From: Gammaproteobacteria bacterium | GTDB taxonomy: Bacteria > Pseudomonadota > Gammaproteobacteria > PS1 > Pseudothioglobaceae | Length of the DNA stretch: 8,071 nucleotides | Reading direction: 5' to 3' | NCBI GenBank assembly: GCA_024280535.1 | Contig: JAJRPY010000078.1 | Location: 1 to 8,071 of the forward strand | Shown here: in pieces, positions 6,408-8,071 of the stretch | Position numbering within the stretch: the stretch's first letter is position 1 | Layout: the number at the start of each line of letters is the position of its first letter | Notes under the pieces: model-generated | What the model was told of the DNA's origin: nothing | Database searches by the model: none | The model's input: the letters and a program-made list of their open reading frames with translations, nothing else | Program-made: the position numbers and the translations under genes

Positions 6408-8071
6408 CTATACCAAGTTTAATCCTGAATCATTTGTAGAAGCCATTTCATCACGCCCTGCTAACAACATTTCATGATGGCCGGCACCAGATGGAATCAT
6501 AGGGAATACATTTTCAGTTGGATCGGTGACAATATCAACAAATACGGTTCTATCCTTTTGTTTAAAAGCCTCAATCAATGCTGGTTTTAAATCCTCTTGA
6601 CGCTCAACTCGAATGCCAATATGCCCATAACTTTCAGCCAATTTGACAAAATCAGGCAACGCATCCATATACGACATAGAATAACGCTTATCATAGAAAA
6701 ATTCTTGCCACTGGCGCACCATACCCAAATAACCATTATTGATATTTATAATTTTAACGGGCGTATGGTATTGCAACATAGTTGACAATTCTTGCAACAT
6801 CATTTGAATACTGCCATCACCCGTGACACAGGCCACATCCAAATCCGGCGCTGCCAGTTTTGCGCCCATTGCTGCTGGCAAGCCAAAGCCCATCGTACCC
6901 AGTCCACCTGAATTAATCCAACGACGAGGTTGATCAAAGGGGTAATATTGCGCTGCCCACATTTGATGCTGACCCACATCACTCGTTACAATGGCATTAC
7001 CCTGGGTCACCTCGTACAATGTCTCTATCACCGTTTGTGGCTTAATCACTCCTTGCTTGGTTTGATAAGCAAGAGAATCTACCGAACGCCAAGCATTGAT
7101 TTGCTGCCACCATGTGTCAATATTGGCTAATTTTTTAGTCGCCAAGCCTTGAATAAACGCATGCAACACATCATTCGCCTGCCCAATCACCGATACATCA
7201 ACACCCACCACTTTGCCCACAGAAGATGGGTCAATATCAATATGAATGATTTTTGCATAAGGGCAAAATTTCTCCAAATTGCCAGTAATGCGGTCATCAA
7301 ATCGGGCACCTATGGCAATAATACAATCTGAATCATGCATGGCCATGTTGGATTCATAGGTGCCGTGCATACCCAGCATACCTAATGACTGCTTGTCTGT
7401 TGCCGGATATGCACCCAGCCCCATTAGAGTTTGGGTAATGGGAAATCCGGTATTGCGAGTAAGTGTGGTTAATGCTTGACTGGCATTGCCAATGACACTG
7501 CCACCGCCTGAATAAATAATGGGCTTTTTGGCCGTTTCAATCAGGGCAATTGCTTTTGCCACTTGCGCCATATCAACTTGAACTTCAGGCTGGTACGAGC
7601 GCATTTCAATAGTTTGAGGATAGCCTTTATAATCAATGTCGGCAATGGTGGCATCTTTGGTAATGTCGATTAACACTGGCCCTGGGCGACCCGTGGTGGC
7701 AATATAAAATGCTTTTTTAACCGTGTCTGCTATGTCTTCAGCGCGTTTGACTAAAAAATTGTGCTTGACGCATGAGCGGGTAATGCCCACCGCGTCCACT
7801 TCTTGAAAGGCATCACTGCCAATAACCGCAGAAGGCACTTGACCAGAAATAACCACCATAGGAATAGAATCTGAATAAGCAGTGGCAATACCCGTAACAG
7901 CATTGGTCAAGCCTGGACCTGAGGTGACTAAAGAAACGCAACATTGTCCGCTAGTACGTGCATAGCCATCTGCGGCATGCACAGCGCCCTGCTCATGGCG
8001 CACCAAAATATGGTCAATCACTGTGCACACATTCAGTGCATCGTAGATATGTAAAACTGCACCGCCTGGAT
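6408..8071 (-). CDS. ilvB: Acetolactate synthase large (catalytic) subunit, N-terminus cut by window edge
   Basis: This is the thiamine-diphosphate and FAD enzyme that condenses two pyruvates, or pyruvate and 2-oxobutyrate, at the start of branched-chain amino acid synthesis. The frame stays open to the right edge of the window; 553 residues are visible, starting PGGAVLHIYDALN, a conserved stretch that begins near residue 26 in homologues, so about 25 residues are missing. A GTG at 8030 is therefore not the start. Numbering from the first visible residue: RHEQGAVHAADGYAR carries the catalytic Glu26, TSGPG follows at 50-54, the FAD domain spans about 165-330 (GARFDDRITG, IDIDP), and the ThDP motif GDG(x24)NN runs 417-445. 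The late MVRQWQEFFY segment is typical of biosynthetic, FAD-containing enzymes. The directly following ilvH argues against the catabolic enzyme AlsS. The symbol could equally be ilvI. Confidence 0.96.
   Translation of the reverse strand, partial: PGGAVLHIYDALNVCTVIDHILVRHEQGAVHAADGYARTSGQCCVSLVTSGPGLTNAVTGIATAYSDSIPMVVISGQVPSAVIGSDAFQEVDAVGITRSCVKHNFLVKRAEDIADTVKKAFYIATTGRPGPVLIDITKDATIADIDYKGYPQTIEMRSYQPEVQVDMAQVAKAIALIETAKKPIIYSGGGSVIGNASQALTTLTRNTGFPITQTLMGLGAYPATDKQSLGMLGMHGTYESNMAMHDSDCIIAIGARFDDRITGNLEKFCPYAKIIHIDIDPSSVGKVVGVDVSVIGQANDVLHAFIQGLATKKLANIDTWWQQINAWRSVDSLAYQTKQGVIKPQTVIETLYEVTQGNAIVTSDVGQHQMWAAQYYPFDQPRRWINSGGLGTMGFGLPAAMGAKLAAPDLDVACVTGDGSIQMMLQELSTMLQYHTPVKIININNGYLGMVRQWQEFFYDKRYSMSYMDALPDFVKLAESYGHIGIRVERQEDLKPALIEAFKQKDRTVFVDIVTDPTENVFPMIPSGAGHHEMLLAGRDEMASTNDSGLNLV

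Noticed and set aside
8028..8030. GTG as a possible start of the acetolactate synthase large subunit
   Set aside because: The frame stays open to the window edge and the upstream codons read PGGAVLHIYDALN, a conserved part of the family, so the gene is simply cut by the window.

Overview
This 8.07 kb window is an ordinary, densely packed piece of a low-GC bacterial chromosome that carries amino-acid biosynthesis genes. The proteins look gammaproteobacterial: short class I IlvC, IlvH with an intact valine site, LeuA of the classical ~510-residue type, and a PssA of the CDP-alcohol phosphatidyltransferase type sitting between ilvC and leuA. The low GC, short intergenic gaps and this gene order would suit a marine sulfur oxidiser of the SUP05/Thioglobus type. 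That placement is inference from general resemblance; no marker gene for taxonomy is present.

Layout. Positions 1-1279 (plus strand) hold the 3' end of argD followed by complete argF, the late part of arginine synthesis. Everything from 1284 to 8071 is on the minus strand. Read in the direction of transcription (right to left) it runs: ilvB/ilvI large subunit of acetolactate synthase (5' end cut by the window edge), ilvH small subunit, ilvC, a strong intrinsic terminator, pssA, a 169-nt gap, leuA, a small protein distantly like HolD or uracil-DNA glycosylases, and queH. The plus-strand arg genes and the minus-strand cluster converge with only 4 nt between the stop codons of argF and queH.

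How the genes work together. IlvB+IlvH make acetolactate (or acetohydroxybutyrate), IlvC isomerises and reduces it, and LeuA diverts the valine precursor 2-oxoisovalerate to leucine. PssA makes phosphatidylserine, the precursor of phosphatidylethanolamine; its place between ilvC and leuA is a recurrent neighbourhood in beta- and gammaproteobacteria. QueH finishes queuosine synthesis for tRNA and seems to ride along at the end of the leuA transcript.

I found no mobile element, CRISPR array, RNA gene or defence system, and no clearly new system. The part most worth a second look is the 169-nt gap before leuA. It has a perfect TATAAT box, a 26-codon ORF whose tail is rich in leucine codons, a small perfect hairpin in that tail, and a CTCCT segment able to pair with the leuA ribosome binding site. 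Together these would fit a leucine-responsive leader, but this is a by-eye proposal. The HolD/glycosylase-like protein is the second item of interest.
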